The notes: generated by a model not told the origin, from the sequence alone. Counted from the stretch's first letter, positions 5,712-16,016 are shown. The stretch: 64,000 bases of DNA from an uncultured Rhodospirillaceae bacterium (GCA_913030825.1 CAJWCU010000002.1:124001-188000), one strand, 5' to 3'. Numbers and translations: made by a program.

Positions 5712-8372
5712 TTAAGCCGCGAGCAGTTTCAACCGGAAGCAACTGGATCCGTCGGCGTCGAATTCGACGGTCAGATCGCCGTCCATGGCGCGCATGATCG
5801 AGCGGCTGATCGGCAGGCCCAGCCCGGCCCCGGCCCCGCGTCCCGATTTCGACCCGCGTGAGAATTTTTCGAAGATCACCGCCGCTTCGTCCCGCGAGAC
5901 GCCGCCGCCGTTGTCGCGCACGTCGATCATGACATGGCGACCGTGCCGCTTCGTGCTGATGGCGATCTCGGGGGTTTCGGAATCATTGTACTTAACCGCG
6001 TTCGAGAGAATGTTCAGCAGGACCTGATGGATGCGGTCGCCGTTGGCGCGGACGAACACGTCGTCGGCCGGGCCGTCGATCCGGACCGCGACCTTGGCGA
6101 CCTGCGGCATGGTCGACATGGCGTCCAGCGCCTGGCGGATCGCGGCCTGCGGTTCGATCTTCGTGAGCTGCAGTTCCATGGTGCCCGATTCCAGGCGGCT
6201 GATGTCCAGCAATTCATCGAGCAACCGGGTGAGCCGCCGGCTTTCGTCGTGAATGATCGAGACGAAGCGTTCGCGGTCGCCGGGGGCGATGTCGTCGGTC
6301 GTGATCAAGGTTTCCGAAAACGACTGGATCGCCGTCATCGGCGTGCGCAGCTCGTGGCTGATCTGGCTGAGGAATTCATCCTTCTGGGCATCCAGGGTGC
6401 GCAGGCGTTCGTTGACCTCGCGCAGTTGCTGGGCCGTCTGTTCCAATTCCGCCGATTTGTCGGAAAGCTGGCGCGAGGTCTCGATCAATTGTTGGGTTTC
6501 GTCGGCGATGTCGATCAGGTCTGTCATGCCGACGGTTTCCCGCCCGGCGATGCGCGACACCATGGCATGGGCCGAGGCGGCGCCGATGGAGCCCGCCAGT
6601 TCTCTCTCCAGCCGCGCGAAGACGGCGTCGCTGGCCAGCGGCAGGCCGGTGGTGCCTTGTTCCTCGGCCAATTCGTCGAACAGCTTGCGCGCGGGTTCGC
6701 TGCCCAGAATGCGCTGCGCCAGGATGAAAAGATCTTCCGTGTCGTGTGACCCCGTGGCGATGGTCGACGGCGCGCCGCCCGACGCCCGGAACACGTTGAC
6801 GAACATCGCCGCCTGGAAGCGTTCCAGGTTGCTCGCTTGCGTTAGGCAGGAAACGATGAGGAAGGTCAGGGCGTTGCCCCCGACGCTCCAGATCACCGCA
6901 TGTACCAACGGATCCGTCCCGGCAAGGCCGAGCAGCGCCTGCGGCCGCAACAGGGAGATGCCCCAGGGACCCTGTGTCAGGGTCGCGGTCGAGAACACGA
7001 CGTCGCCCCCGAAACTGGGCAGGAACAGGGTATAGGCCCAAAGGGCGAAGCCGACGCCCAAGCCCGCCAGCGCACCCGTGCAGGTCGCCCCCCGCCAGAA
7101 GATACCGCCCAGCAACGACGGCAGGAATTGCGCGACCCCGACGAAGGCGATCAGGCCGATGGCGGCCAATGCGTCCGACCCACCGCTGGCATGGAAATAG
7201 AGAAAGCCCAGGCAGAGAATGATGCCGATGGAAATCCGCCGGGAAATCAGCAGCAGATTGCGCACGTCGCCGATCACGGCGTGGGTGCCGTGCAGCAGGC
7301 GCAGAGCCATCGGCATGACGATATGGTTGGAGACCATTGTGGAAACGGCGATGGCCGCGACGATGACCATCGAGGTCGCCGATGAAAACCCGCCGAGGAA
7401 GGCGAACAACGCCAGTTCATGGCGTTCATGGGCCAACGGAATGGACAGCACGAACAGGTCCGGGTTGGCGTCCGTCGGCATGACCTGCAACCCGACCAAG
7501 GCAATCGGCATGATGAAGATCGTCATCCCGAACAGGTAGAGCGGAAACAGCCAGGAGGCCGTCGCCAGATGGCGTTCCTCGACGTTTTCCACCACCGTTA
7601 CCTGGAATTGGCGCGGCAGGCAGATGATCGCCGTCGCCGACAGGAAGGTCAGGGTGATCCAGCGGGGGCCGAAGATATCGGTGGTGCCGCGGATGGTGTC
7701 CGGATGGACGTTCTCGAACACGTCGGCGACGCCGTCCGCGATGCCGTAGGTGACGAAGACGCCGACGGCGATCAGCGCCAGCAGCTTGACGATGGCCTCC
7801 AGCGCGATGGCCGCGACGACGCCGTGATGCCGTTCGTTGGCATCCAGGTTTCGGGTCCCGAACAGAATGGTGAACAGGGCCATCCCGGCGGCGACCCAGA
7901 AGGCCGTGGTCATGGCGTCGGCATCGCCGGCGATGACCTGATAACTGCGGGTCACCGATTGCAGTTGCAGGGCGATATAGGGCGTCACGGCGATCACCGC
8001 GATCAGGGTGATCAGCACGGCGAGCGACGAGCTTTTGCCGTAGCGGGACGAGATCAAATCGGCGATCGAGGTCACCCGGTGGGCGCGCCCGATGCGCACC
8101 AGCTTGCGCAGCAGCCACCACCAGCCGACGAAGACCAGGGTCGGCCCGAGATAGATGGTCACGAACTCCAGCCCGTTGCGCGCCGCCGAACCGACGGCGC
8201 CGTAAAACGTCCAGGACGTGCAGTAGACGGAGATCGACAGCGTGTAGACGACCGGCGAATGCAGCCAGCCGGCGGGCCGCCGTTCGCTCCGCCGATCGAC
8301 GAAAAAGGCGACGGCGAACAGCAGGATCACATAGCCGAGACAGACGCCGAGCAGGAGATTGACGGAAAGCAT
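5712..8372 (-). CDS. SLC5 sodium:solute symporter-histidine kinase fusion (CrbS-like sensor)
   Basis: 886 residues. The N-terminal ~520 residues are a multi-helix sodium:solute symporter domain (opening with helix VNLLLGVCLGYVILLFAVAFF), followed by a linker of the STAC type, a coiled coil (ETQQLIETSRQLSDKSAELEQ) and a histidine kinase core: H673 in SQISHELRTPMTA, N/G boxes with DNGGGVSRDEAA and GAGLGLPISRS. There is no C-terminal receiver domain. The known relatives CbrA and CrbS couple a transporter-like sensor to control of carbon or acetate use. Its start overlaps the stop of the small membrane protein by one base (TAATG), implying translational coupling, and the adjacent response regulator is the natural partner. 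Ligand inferred, not shown. Confidence 0.9.
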   Translation of the reverse strand: MLSVNLLLGVCLGYVILLFAVAFFVDRRSERRPAGWLHSPVVYTLSISVYCTSWTFYGAVGSAARNGLEFVTIYLGPTLVFVGWWWLLRKLVRIGRAHRVTSIADLISSRYGKSSSLAVLITLIAVIAVTPYIALQLQSVTRSYQVIAGDADAMTTAFWVAAGMALFTILFGTRNLDANERHHGVVAAIALEAIVKLLALIAVGVFVTYGIADGVADVFENVHPDTIRGTTDIFGPRWITLTFLSATAIICLPRQFQVTVVENVEERHLATASWLFPLYLFGMTIFIMPIALVGLQVMPTDANPDLFVLSIPLAHERHELALFAFLGGFSSATSMVIVAAIAVSTMVSNHIVMPMALRLLHGTHAVIGDVRNLLLISRRISIGIILCLGFLYFHASGGSDALAAIGLIAFVGVAQFLPSLLGGIFWRGATCTGALAGLGVGFALWAYTLFLPSFGGDVVFSTATLTQGPWGISLLRPQALLGLAGTDPLVHAVIWSVGGNALTFLIVSCLTQASNLERFQAAMFVNVFRASGGAPSTIATGSHDTEDLFILAQRILGSEPARKLFDELAEEQGTTGLPLASDAVFARLERELAGSIGAASAHAMVSRIAGRETVGMTDLIDIADETQQLIETSRQLSDKSAELEQTAQQLREVNERLRTLDAQKDEFLSQISHELRTPMTAIQSFSETLITTDDIAPGDRERFVSIIHDESRRLTRLLDELLDISRLESGTMELQLTKIEPQAAIRQALDAMSTMPQVAKVAVRIDGPADDVFVRANGDRIHQVLLNILSNAVKYNDSETPEIAISTKRHGRHVMIDVRDNGGGVSRDEAAVIFEKFSRGSKSGRGAGAGLGLPISRSIMRAMDGDLTVEFDADGSSCFRLKLLAA

Positions 8373-8668
8373 TAGTCCCCCGGCGGCCGCTCTTGAGGAT
8401 CGGGAGCGCCGTTACCGCCCGCGCCCGCGCCCGGGCCGCGTGCTTCGGATTTCTTCAACGGTCCGGAAATCATCATCGCCCCCAGGATCAGCGCACCCCA
8501 GACGACGAAGATGTAGAGCACCGGAATCGGCAGGCCGAGGATGTGGTCGTCGACCAGGAAGACCTGCGCCACGGGGGGCATCAGCAACGCGATCCCGACC
8601 AGCAGGATCGCCATCGCCCGATCCCGGGCCCGGCGGCCCGGGGTCTGCGTCATGTCCTGATCGGGCAC
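8372..8668 (-). CDS. small two-helix membrane protein coupled to the symporter-kinase
   Basis: 98 residues with two hydrophobic segments (AMAILLVGIALLMPPVAQVFLV and VLYIFVVWGALILGAMMISG) joined by a short DDHILGLPIP loop, and a Gly/Pro-rich hydrophilic tail. The stop codon TAA shares its last base with the ATG of the symporter-kinase gene, and the response regulator gene ends 21 bp upstream, so it is the middle gene of the sensing operon. The topology resembles the small partner subunits seen next to SLC5-type transporters; a role as an accessory subunit of the sensor is inferred. A second ATG five codons in is an alternative start. Confidence 0.72.
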   Translation of the reverse strand: MPDQDMTQTPGRRARDRAMAILLVGIALLMPPVAQVFLVDDHILGLPIPVLYIFVVWGALILGAMMISGPLKKSEARGPGAGAGGNGAPDPQERPPGD

Positions 8669-8689
8669 CGGGCGGGGTCCTTCGGCGAC

Positions 8690-9067
8690 CTAGGCCGGTT
8701 CGCCCGCGGCCAATTCCTGGACCGCGGCGATCAGTTCCGAATTGACGAACGGTTTGGTGATGAACATGTCGGCGCCGCAGGCGATGGCCGTTTCCCGGTC
8801 CTCGCGCTGACCCTTGGCGGTCAGCATCAGAACCGGCAGCGCCGTCGTCCGATTGTCCGCCCGCAGGCGGCGCAGGACCTCGTAGCCGTCCATTTCGGGC
8901 AGCATCACATCGAGGATCAGAATATCCGGGGTCGTCGATTGCGCTTCTTCCAGGGCCTCGCGGCCCGTGGTCGTGACGCTCACGTCGAAGCCCGACCTTT
9001 CAAGAATGAAGGTCAGGGATTCGACGATGTTCGGCTCATCCTCGGCGAGTAGCACGCGCTTCGTCAT
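8690..9067 (-). CDS. single-domain response regulator (CheY-like receiver)
   Basis: 125 residues consisting only of a receiver domain: acidic pair ED near the N-terminus (LLAEDEPN), phospho-acceptor aspartate in DILILDVMLPEMDGYE, the threonine of LMLTAKG and lysine of ITKPF. There is no DNA-binding output domain, so it must act through a partner or a phosphorelay. It is the second gene of the operon that begins with the ScfR-type regulator and ends with the symporter-kinase, which very likely phosphorylates it. GGGAGG lies 12 bases upstream of the ATG at 9067, rather far. Confidence 0.88.
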   Translation of the reverse strand: MTKRVLLAEDEPNIVESLTFILERSGFDVSVTTTGREALEEAQSTTPDILILDVMLPEMDGYEVLRRLRADNRTTALPVLMLTAKGQREDRETAIACGADMFITKPFVNSELIAAVQELAAGEPA

Positions 9068-9087
9068 GGTTTGGCGAAACCTCCCAA

Positions 9088-9103
9088 ATTGATTTGTTTG
9101 ATT
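9088..9103. promoter_or_regulatory. direct repeat upstream of the response regulator gene
   Basis: ATTGATT (9088-9094) and TTTGATT (9097-9103) repeat with a 9-base period in an AT-rich patch between the ScfR-type gene and the response regulator. The same ATTGATT half-site occurs in the palindrome at 10662-10680, so one regulator might bind both places. Confidence 0.35.
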
Positions 9104-9165
9104 AGTTGTTTTCGCCTGAAGTGGAATTAGAACCTGTTTGCGGCCCCCCTGCAATGGCCAAGCCG

Positions 9166-10560
9166 TTATCCGGTGAACGGGTCCTCCACCCGGTGGGCGC
9201 AGGATTGCCGGGTGCAGAGCCGGCAGCCGGGGCCGACTTCCTCGACCACCGACGACAGGTCCGGGGCATAGACGGTCATCGCCGAATGGACCTCGGTGGT
9301 GACCAGCATGTCGGTCACGTAATGGCGCGGTTTGCCAAATCCGGTCATGCCGGTGTTCTGGGCGCGGGCGATGAACACGAACCGGTCGCCCGAGGGAAAC
9401 AAGGCGCGCTGGCGGATCACCGCTTCGGGCGATTGCTGGGCGCGGAACAGCACCCAAAGCGGGCAGGCGGCGGCGTAGCGGGGGATGATCAGCCGTTCGA
9501 ACCCCAATTTCTCGATGATGACGCCCGACGCGTTCGCCTTGAGGTAGCCGAACCGGGGCAGGTCGTCCTGACGCGGCAGCGAGATCAGCCGGTGACAGAC
9601 CGTATCGACCTCGGCCGAGAAGGTATCGGCCAGGGCTTCGATGTCGAAGCGCAACTCCCGCGCCTGTTCGACGAAGGCGGGCATCGGCATCATGATCGCG
9701 CCGACGGCGTAGTCGGCCAGCATGCGCCGGGCGCGGGCGGCGGCGGCCTCGGTTTCGACATGGGGGCTGCCGGCGATGATCTGTTCGATCGCGTCGCCCA
9801 GGCGTTCCTCGACCAAGGCGCGGGCCTTGGCCCGGCGCGGCACCGGGCGGGTGTCGTCCAACTGGCGGGTCATGGCATGGGCTTGGTCCTCGATCTCGTC
9901 GAACCGGCCTTCGCGGGCGTCGAACAGGGCCTCGACTTCGTCAACCGGGGTCAGGTGCCGTTCGGAATGTTCGGCCTTGTCCAGATAGGTCGCCAGCGCC
10001 TCGCCGTTGTCGGACAGCACGCGGATTTCCTCGTGGATGATCTCGATGAAGCGGTCGCGCCGTTCGTCCGTCAGGTCGCCGTATTCGACCAGGATGTCGG
10101 CGGCCGAGCGGATCACCGCCATGCGGTTCAGCATCTTGTGGATTTCCTCGCCCAGGAACGGGTCGTTCGACAGCCGGTCCGACAGCACCTGGGCGCGTGT
10201 CGTGGCTTCCCGTTCCGTGCGGGCCAGGGCCGCGACGCCGCGGGCCCAACCGGGGAAGCGGCCGATCAGTTCGCTCGACCGGTCGGCCTCGACGTCGGCG
10301 CTTTCCAGCGCCGGCAGATGGGCGATCTCGACCAGTTCGGCGCGCAGGCGTTCCTCGGCGACGCTACCAAGATCGTCCAGGGTCAGGTCCAGCGCCTCGG
10401 CGATCTTGCGCAGCAAGGTCCCGGCGATCGGCCGTTTGTTCCATTCGATCAAATTGAGGTAGCTGGGCGAGATCCCGACCTTGCGGGCAAGCGCCGCCTG
10501 GGTCACCCCCATGTCGCGCCGGTACTGCCGGATCCGGGTGCCCGGAATGTCGCTAACCAT
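9166..10560 (-). CDS. XRE-family regulator of the short-chain fatty acyl type (ScfR/RamB-like)
   Basis: 464 residues. The N-terminal 70 residues are a helix-turn-helix (RQYRRDMGVTQAALARKVGISPSYLNLIE), followed by a long helical middle region and a C-terminal DUF2083-type domain ending in a cysteine cluster (GPGCRLCTRQSCAHR). This layout matches ScfR/RamB regulators, which in other bacteria sense acyl-CoA or short-chain acid state and control glyoxylate/propionate/acetate genes. It heads the operon carrying the response regulator and symporter-kinase, and is divergent from the Liv-type importer, placing acid sensing and import under one intergenic region. The cysteine cluster could bind metal or sense redox; that is inference. 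Confidence 0.85.
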   Translation of the reverse strand: MVSDIPGTRIRQYRRDMGVTQAALARKVGISPSYLNLIEWNKRPIAGTLLRKIAEALDLTLDDLGSVAEERLRAELVEIAHLPALESADVEADRSSELIGRFPGWARGVAALARTEREATTRAQVLSDRLSNDPFLGEEIHKMLNRMAVIRSAADILVEYGDLTDERRDRFIEIIHEEIRVLSDNGEALATYLDKAEHSERHLTPVDEVEALFDAREGRFDEIEDQAHAMTRQLDDTRPVPRRAKARALVEERLGDAIEQIIAGSPHVETEAAAARARRMLADYAVGAIMMPMPAFVEQARELRFDIEALADTFSAEVDTVCHRLISLPRQDDLPRFGYLKANASGVIIEKLGFERLIIPRYAAACPLWVLFRAQQSPEAVIRQRALFPSGDRFVFIARAQNTGMTGFGKPRHYVTDMLVTTEVHSAMTVYAPDLSSVVEEVGPGCRLCTRQSCAHRVEDPFTG

Positions 10561-10661
10561 CTGGAAATCCTGTTCTTTCCGCCGATTTCGGCGTGGGTTC
10601 AGTCAATGATTTACTACGCAGGCGCAAAATAATCTACAATATTTACCAAAATAAACAATAA

Positions 10662-10680
10662 AATCAATGAGCTATTGATT
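10662..10680. promoter_or_regulatory. palindromic operator candidate between the ScfR-type gene and the importer
   Basis: AATCAAT (10662-10668) and ATTGATT (10674-10680) form a perfect 7-bp inverted repeat with a 5-base spacer, inside a 100-base AT-rich island between divergent genes. An XRE dimer site is the natural reading; autoregulation by the adjacent regulator is inferred. Confidence 0.5.
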
Positions 10681-10807
10681 CATTAACAACCATCGGCGCA
10701 ATCTGTCCAGGCATGAATCCCGCCGGACCTAGGCTGGAAACGAAATCCGCGGCCCGGCCACTCCGGTCCGCCACCACGTGAATAAAGTTTTGGGAGACTT
10801 CAAAGTT

Positions 10808-12145
10808 ATGAGTGACTTCAAAGTTACGCGCCGTGGGCTGCTGAAAAGCACCGCCGCGGCCGGCGTCGCGCTCGCCACGCCGACCATCTTTTCCTCCAAG
10901 TCCTTTGCCGCCGGCTATCTGAACGAGCCGAAGGGCAAGACCGTGACCTTCGGCTTCAACGTGCCGCAGACCGGCGCCTATGCCGACGAAGGTGCGGATG
11001 AGCTGCGCGCCTATCAGCTGGCCGTCGAGCACATCAACGGCGAAGGCGACGGCGGCATGCTGAACACCTTCTCCTCGAAGGCGCTGAAGGGTAACGGCGT
11101 CAACGGCAAGAAGGTCGTGTTCGTCACCGGCGACACGCAGACCAAGTCCGACGCCGCGCGCGCCAGCGCCAAGCGCATGATCGAAAAAGACGGCGCCATC
11201 ATGATCACCGGCGGTTCGTCTTCGGGCGTCGCCATCGCCGTCCAGGGCCTGTGCCAGGAAGCGGGCGTCATCTTCATGGCGGGTCTCACCCACTCCAACG
11301 ACACCACCGGCAAGGACAAGCGCGCCAACGGCTTCCGTCACTTCTTCAACACGGAAATGACCGGCGCCGCCCTGGCTCCGGTGCTGAAGAACAGCTTCGG
11401 CACGGACCGCACGGCCTATCACCTGACCGCCGATTACACCTGGGGTTGGTCGCAGGAAGGTTCGATCAAGAAGTACACCGAAAAGCTCGGCTGGAAGACG
11501 GCCTCCGCCGTCCGCACGCCGCTCGGCGCCGGTGACTTCTCGCAGTACATCACGCCGGTGCTCAACTCCGGCGCCGACGTGCTGGTGCTGAACCACTATG
11601 GCCGCGACATGGTCAACTCGCTGACCCAGGCGGTGCAGTTCGGTCTGCGCGACAAGCAGGTCAACGGTAAGGACTTCGCCATCGTCGTTCCGCTGTACTC
11701 GCGTCTGATGGCCCAGGGTGCCGGCGAAAACGTCAAGGGCATCTTCGGTTCCACCAACTGGCACTGGTCCCTGCAGGACGAAGGCTCCAAGGCGTTCGTC
11801 AAATCCTTCGGCAAGAAGTACGGCTTCCCGCCGTCGCAGGCCGCGCACACCACCTACTGCCAGGCCATCCTCTATGCCGATGCCTGCCAGCGCGCCGGTA
11901 CCTTCATGCCGTCCGGCGTGGGTGCCGCCCTCGAAGGCTTCAAGTTCGACGGCCTGGGCAACGGCCCGACCGAATACCGTGCCGAGGATCACCAGTGCTT
12001 CAAGGACGTTCTCGTGGTGAAGGGTAAGGAAAACCCGACCTCGAAGTTCGACGTTCTGGAAGTCGTCGAAGTGACCCCGCGTGCTCAGGTCGAATATCCC
12101 GCCTCCATGCTGGGCGGGGAACTGGGTCCGTACAACAACGGCTAA
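10808..12145 (+). CDS. Tat-exported Liv-type ABC transporter substrate-binding protein
   Basis: 445 residues from ATG 10808, preceded by GGGAGA at a 10-base distance; a GTG at 10778 would add ten residues before the signal. The N-terminus TRRGLLKSTAAAGVALATP is a twin-arginine signal ending near SFAAG. The mature part is a type I periplasmic binding fold (FGFNVPQTGAYADEGADE, then MITGGSSSGVAIAVQ and LVLNHYGRDM). It is longer than typical amino-acid binding proteins, with an insert after HINGEGDGG. It starts a complete importer operon (two permeases, two ATPases). The ligand is unknown; the divergent short-chain-acyl regulator makes a small carboxylate or amide possible. A strong hairpin follows the gene. 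Confidence 0.85.
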   Translation: MSDFKVTRRGLLKSTAAAGVALATPTIFSSKSFAAGYLNEPKGKTVTFGFNVPQTGAYADEGADELRAYQLAVEHINGEGDGGMLNTFSSKALKGNGVNGKKVVFVTGDTQTKSDAARASAKRMIEKDGAIMITGGSSSGVAIAVQGLCQEAGVIFMAGLTHSNDTTGKDKRANGFRHFFNTEMTGAALAPVLKNSFGTDRTAYHLTADYTWGWSQEGSIKKYTEKLGWKTASAVRTPLGAGDFSQYITPVLNSGADVLVLNHYGRDMVNSLTQAVQFGLRDKQVNGKDFAIVVPLYSRLMAQGAGENVKGIFGSTNWHWSLQDEGSKAFVKSFGKKYGFPPSQAAHTTYCQAILYADACQRAGTFMPSGVGAALEGFKFDGLGNGPTEYRAEDHQCFKDVLVVKGKENPTSKFDVLEVVEVTPRAQVEYPASMLGGELGPYNNG

Positions 12146-12171
12146 TCAGTCCTCCTATCTGAGGGACGACC

Positions 12172-12205
12172 GGTCGCCCCCGGAGGGGTAACTCCGGGGG
12201 CGACC
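12172..12205 (+). terminator. perfect 13-bp intercistronic hairpin after the binding-protein gene
   Basis: GGTCGCCCCCGGA (12172-12184) and TCCGGGGGCGACC (12193-12205) pair perfectly around an 8-base loop, 26 bases after the stop and 25 bases before the permease ATG. No U tract follows, so partial termination or 3-prime mRNA protection is more likely than full termination; this would allow excess binding protein. Confidence 0.65.
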
Positions 12206-12230
12206 ACCTATTCGGTACGGGTAACAATCC

Positions 12231-13259
12231 ATGGATGCAATTCTGCTGCAGGTTCTAAACGGCCTCGACAAAGGCGGGGCTTACGCCCTGATCGCGCTGG
12301 GCCTGACGATCATTTTCGGTACCCTCGGCGTGGTCAATTTCGCCCATGGCGCCTTGTTCATGCTGGGCGCGTTCTGCGCCGTTACGGTCAAGGCGCTGCT
12401 CGGCATCACCAAAGTCACGCTCGACCCGACCCAGACGACACCCTGGGGGGCGCCGATGGAAATCCGCCAGCCCTATGTCGAGGTCTGGTTTGGCGATTTC
12501 GGCACGACGCTTCTGGATTATTCCGTACCTGTCTCGATCCTGGTCGCCATCCCGATCATGTTGTTGATCGGCATCGTCATGGAACGGGGCCTGATCCGAT
12601 TCTTCTATAAACGCCCCCATGCGGAACAGATCCTGGTGACCTTCGGCCTGGCCATCGTCATCCAGGAAATCGTCAAATCGAATTTCGGCGCCAACCCGAT
12701 TCCGCAGCCCGCCCCCGACATGTTCAACGGCATGATCGATTTCGGCGTGGCCTTGGGCTTCGACGCGGGCAACGTGGTCTACCCGGCCTGGCGTCTGATC
12801 TATTTCCTGTTTTCCGTCGGCGTGATCGCCGCGGTCTTCGCCTTTCTGCAATTCACGACATTCGGGATGGTCGTGCGCGCCGGCATGGCGGACCGCGAGA
12901 CGGTCGGCCTTCTGGGCATCGACATCGATCGGCGGTTCACCATCGTGTTCGGCATCGCCGCCGTGGTCGCGGGCCTGGCCGGTACCATGTACACGCCGAT
13001 TCTCAGCCCCGACTACCACATGGGCATGGACTTCCTGGTCCTCAGCTTCGTGGTCGTCGTGGTCGGCGGGATGGGGTCGCTCGGCGGCGCCGTCGCGGCC
13101 GGCTTCCTCCTGGGGGTTCTGCAAAGCTTCGCCTCGATGAACGAGGTCAAGGCGATCCTCCCCGGCATCGACCAGATCATCATCTACCTGATCGCGGTGG
13201 TCGTTCTTCTGGTCCGTCCGCGCGGCCTGATGGGCCGGCGCGGCGTGATGGAGCAATAA
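12231..13259 (+). CDS. livH: ABC transporter permease, LivH type
   Basis: 342 residues with about eight membrane helices. The LivH signature region is visible at the start (GLDKGGAYALIALGLTIIFGTLGVVNFAHGALFMLGAF), with the NFAHG motif typical of this permease family, and the DRETVGLLGIDIDRRF loop that contacts the ATPase. A loop insert after helix 2 (KVTLDPTQTTPWGAPMEIRQ) makes it longer than E. coli LivH. It follows the binding-protein gene after the hairpin and precedes the LivM-type permease by 3 bp. It forms half of the membrane channel of the importer; the substrate is undetermined. Confidence 0.9.
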   Translation: MDAILLQVLNGLDKGGAYALIALGLTIIFGTLGVVNFAHGALFMLGAFCAVTVKALLGITKVTLDPTQTTPWGAPMEIRQPYVEVWFGDFGTTLLDYSVPVSILVAIPIMLLIGIVMERGLIRFFYKRPHAEQILVTFGLAIVIQEIVKSNFGANPIPQPAPDMFNGMIDFGVALGFDAGNVVYPAWRLIYFLFSVGVIAAVFAFLQFTTFGMVVRAGMADRETVGLLGIDIDRRFTIVFGIAAVVAGLAGTMYTPILSPDYHMGMDFLVLSFVVVVVGGMGSLGGAVAAGFLLGVLQSFASMNEVKAILPGIDQIIIYLIAVVVLLVRPRGLMGRRGVMEQ

Positions 13260-13262
13260 AAA

Positions 13263-14414
13263 ATGTTCGCAAACACCATCAGCAAAAAAGACTTAGCGTT
13301 GCTGGCTGTCTTCACCGCCGCCGTGCTGGCGGGGCCGATCATTCTCAAGCCGATCGGTGCGGGATATCCGGACCTTCTGCAGAAGTTCGCGATCTACGGC
13401 ATCTTCGCCCTGGGTTTCAACATCCTGTTCGGCCTGACCGGGTATCTCTCGTTCGGTCATGCGGCCTTTCTCGGCGTCGGTTCCTACACGGCGGTCTGGA
13501 CCTTCAAGCTGCTCAGCATGAACCCGATTCCGGCAATCATCCTGGCGACCATCGCGGGCGGGCTGTTCTCGGCCCTGATCGGGTTCATCTCGTTGCGCCG
13601 GTCGGGCATCTATTTCTCGATCCTGACGCTGGCCTTCGCGCAGATGAGCTACAACCTCGCCTATTCGGTCCTGACGCCGATCACCAACGGCGAGACGGGC
13701 CTGCAGCTGACGCAGTCCGATCCGCGCGCACTCGACGTCGCCTTCGGGCGGGACTACGGCGCGGTGCTGCCGGTCTCCGACCTGTTCGGCATGGAAATGC
13801 AGGGTTATCCCGGGTTCTATTTCTGCGCGGTCATGCTGATCGTCTGTTTCTTCATCTCCATGCGCATCTACCGGTCGCCTTTCGGGATGATGCTGCGGGC
13901 CGTGAAGTCGAACCAGAATCGCCTGAATTTCACGGGTGTGCACACGCGGCCCTATGCCCTGACGGCCTTCATCATCTCCGGCATGTACGCCGGGCTGGCG
14001 GGCGGTCTGCTGGCGGTCACCGATCCGCTGGCGGGTGCCGAGCGCATGCAGTGGACAGCCTCCGGCGAGGTCGTGTTGATGACCATCCTGGGCGGGGCGG
14101 GCACGCTGCTCGGCCCGGTGATTGGGGCGGGTGCCATCAAGTATTTCGAAAACATCTTCTCCGCCTTCAACGACGGCATCCTGATGAAGATCTTCTCGTT
14201 CCTGCCGGAAGTGTTGCAGCATCTGGCCGTTTCGATCAGTTCGCTGTTCGTCGGCGAAGGTTGGCACCTGACGCTGGGCGCTCTGTTCATGGTCATCGTC
14301 ATCTTCCTGCCGGGCGGCCTGATGGAAGGCGTCACGCGCCTGAGCAATCTATTCCGAAAGCAACCACCGGACGACCGGGCCGGCGGTACGCCGCATCCGG
14401 CGCCGGCGGAATAG
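13263..14414 (+). CDS. livM: ABC transporter permease, LivM type
   Basis: 383 residues with roughly ten membrane helices. The diagnostic LivM segment [27 protein letters not shown] is present near residue 55, and the EAA-like loop [34 protein letters not shown] in the middle couples to the ATPases. It is the second channel subunit, 3 bp after LivH and 13 bp before LivG. The C-terminus ends in a short charged tail ([11 protein letters not shown]). Length and order are normal for the family. Confidence 0.9.
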   Translation: MFANTISKKDLALLAVFTAAVLAGPIILKPIGAGYPDLLQKFAIYGIFALGFNILFGLTGYLSFGHAAFLGVGSYTAVWTFKLLSMNPIPAIILATIAGGLFSALIGFISLRRSGIYFSILTLAFAQMSYNLAYSVLTPITNGETGLQLTQSDPRALDVAFGRDYGAVLPVSDLFGMEMQGYPGFYFCAVMLIVCFFISMRIYRSPFGMMLRAVKSNQNRLNFTGVHTRPYALTAFIISGMYAGLAGGLLAVTDPLAGAERMQWTASGEVVLMTILGGAGTLLGPVIGAGAIKYFENIFSAFNDGILMKIFSFLPEVLQHLAVSISSLFVGEGWHLTLGALFMVIVIFLPGGLMEGVTRLSNLFRKQPPDDRAGGTPHPAPAE

Positions 14415-14427
14415 GGAGGATCGAGAG

Positions 14428-15179
14428 ATGAGCGCTCTTTCCGTAAAGAACGTCAACAAGCGGTTCGGCGGCCTGAAGGCCCTGGACAACGTCAACCTGG
14501 AGATCGACGGCGGCACCGTGCATGCCATCATCGGCCCCAACGGAGCGGGGAAATCGACGCTGCTGAACTGCTTCATCGGCCGGCTCGAGCCGGACACCGG
14601 CAGCGTCACCTTCAACGGCCAGTCGCTGTTGGGCATGGCGCCGCACGAAATCAATCAGGCGGGGGTCAGCCGGGTGTTCCAGACGCCGGAAATCTTCGGC
14701 GACTTGAGCCTGATCGACAACGTCATGATCCCGAGCTTCGCGCGCCGCGATGGGGCCTTCAAGATCAATGCCTGGACCCCGGTCCGGCGCAACGGTCCGA
14801 TGGCCGAAAAGGCGATGTCGATGCTGGAGGACGTCGGTCTCGCGGCGAAGGCCGACGAGACGGCGGGCCACCTGTCGCGCGGCGACAAGCGGCGCCTGGA
14901 GTTGGCGATGTGCCTGGTCCAGGACCCGAAGCTGTTGTTGTTGGACGAACCCACCGCCGGCATGGCGCGGGCCGATACCAACAACACGATTGACCTGATG
15001 AAAACGATTGCCCAACGTGGCGTGACCATGGTCGTGATCGAACACGACATGCACGTCGTGTTCTCCCTGGCCGAGAAGATTTCGGTCCTCGCCCAGGGAA
15101 CGGTGATCGCGGAAGACACCCCGGCGAACATCAAGGGGAACCCAAAGGTTCAGGAAGCCTACCTGGGGGGTGCGCATCT

Positions 15180-15183
<4 letters not shown>
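14428..15183 (+). CDS. livG: ABC transporter ATPase, LivG type
   Basis: 251 residues. Walker A is GPNGAGKS near residue 37, the signature region reads LSRGDKRRLELAM (a degenerate form of LSGGQ), Walker B is LLLLDEPTAGMA, and the switch histidine is in VVIEHDM. The C-terminal extension ending in VQEAYLGG is characteristic of LivG rather than LivF. GGGAGG lies upstream of the ATG at 14428. The stop overlaps the next ATG by four bases (ATGA), typical of coupled ATPase genes. It energises uptake as a heterodimer with the LivF-type protein. Confidence 0.9.
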
Positions 15184-16016
<833 letters not shown>

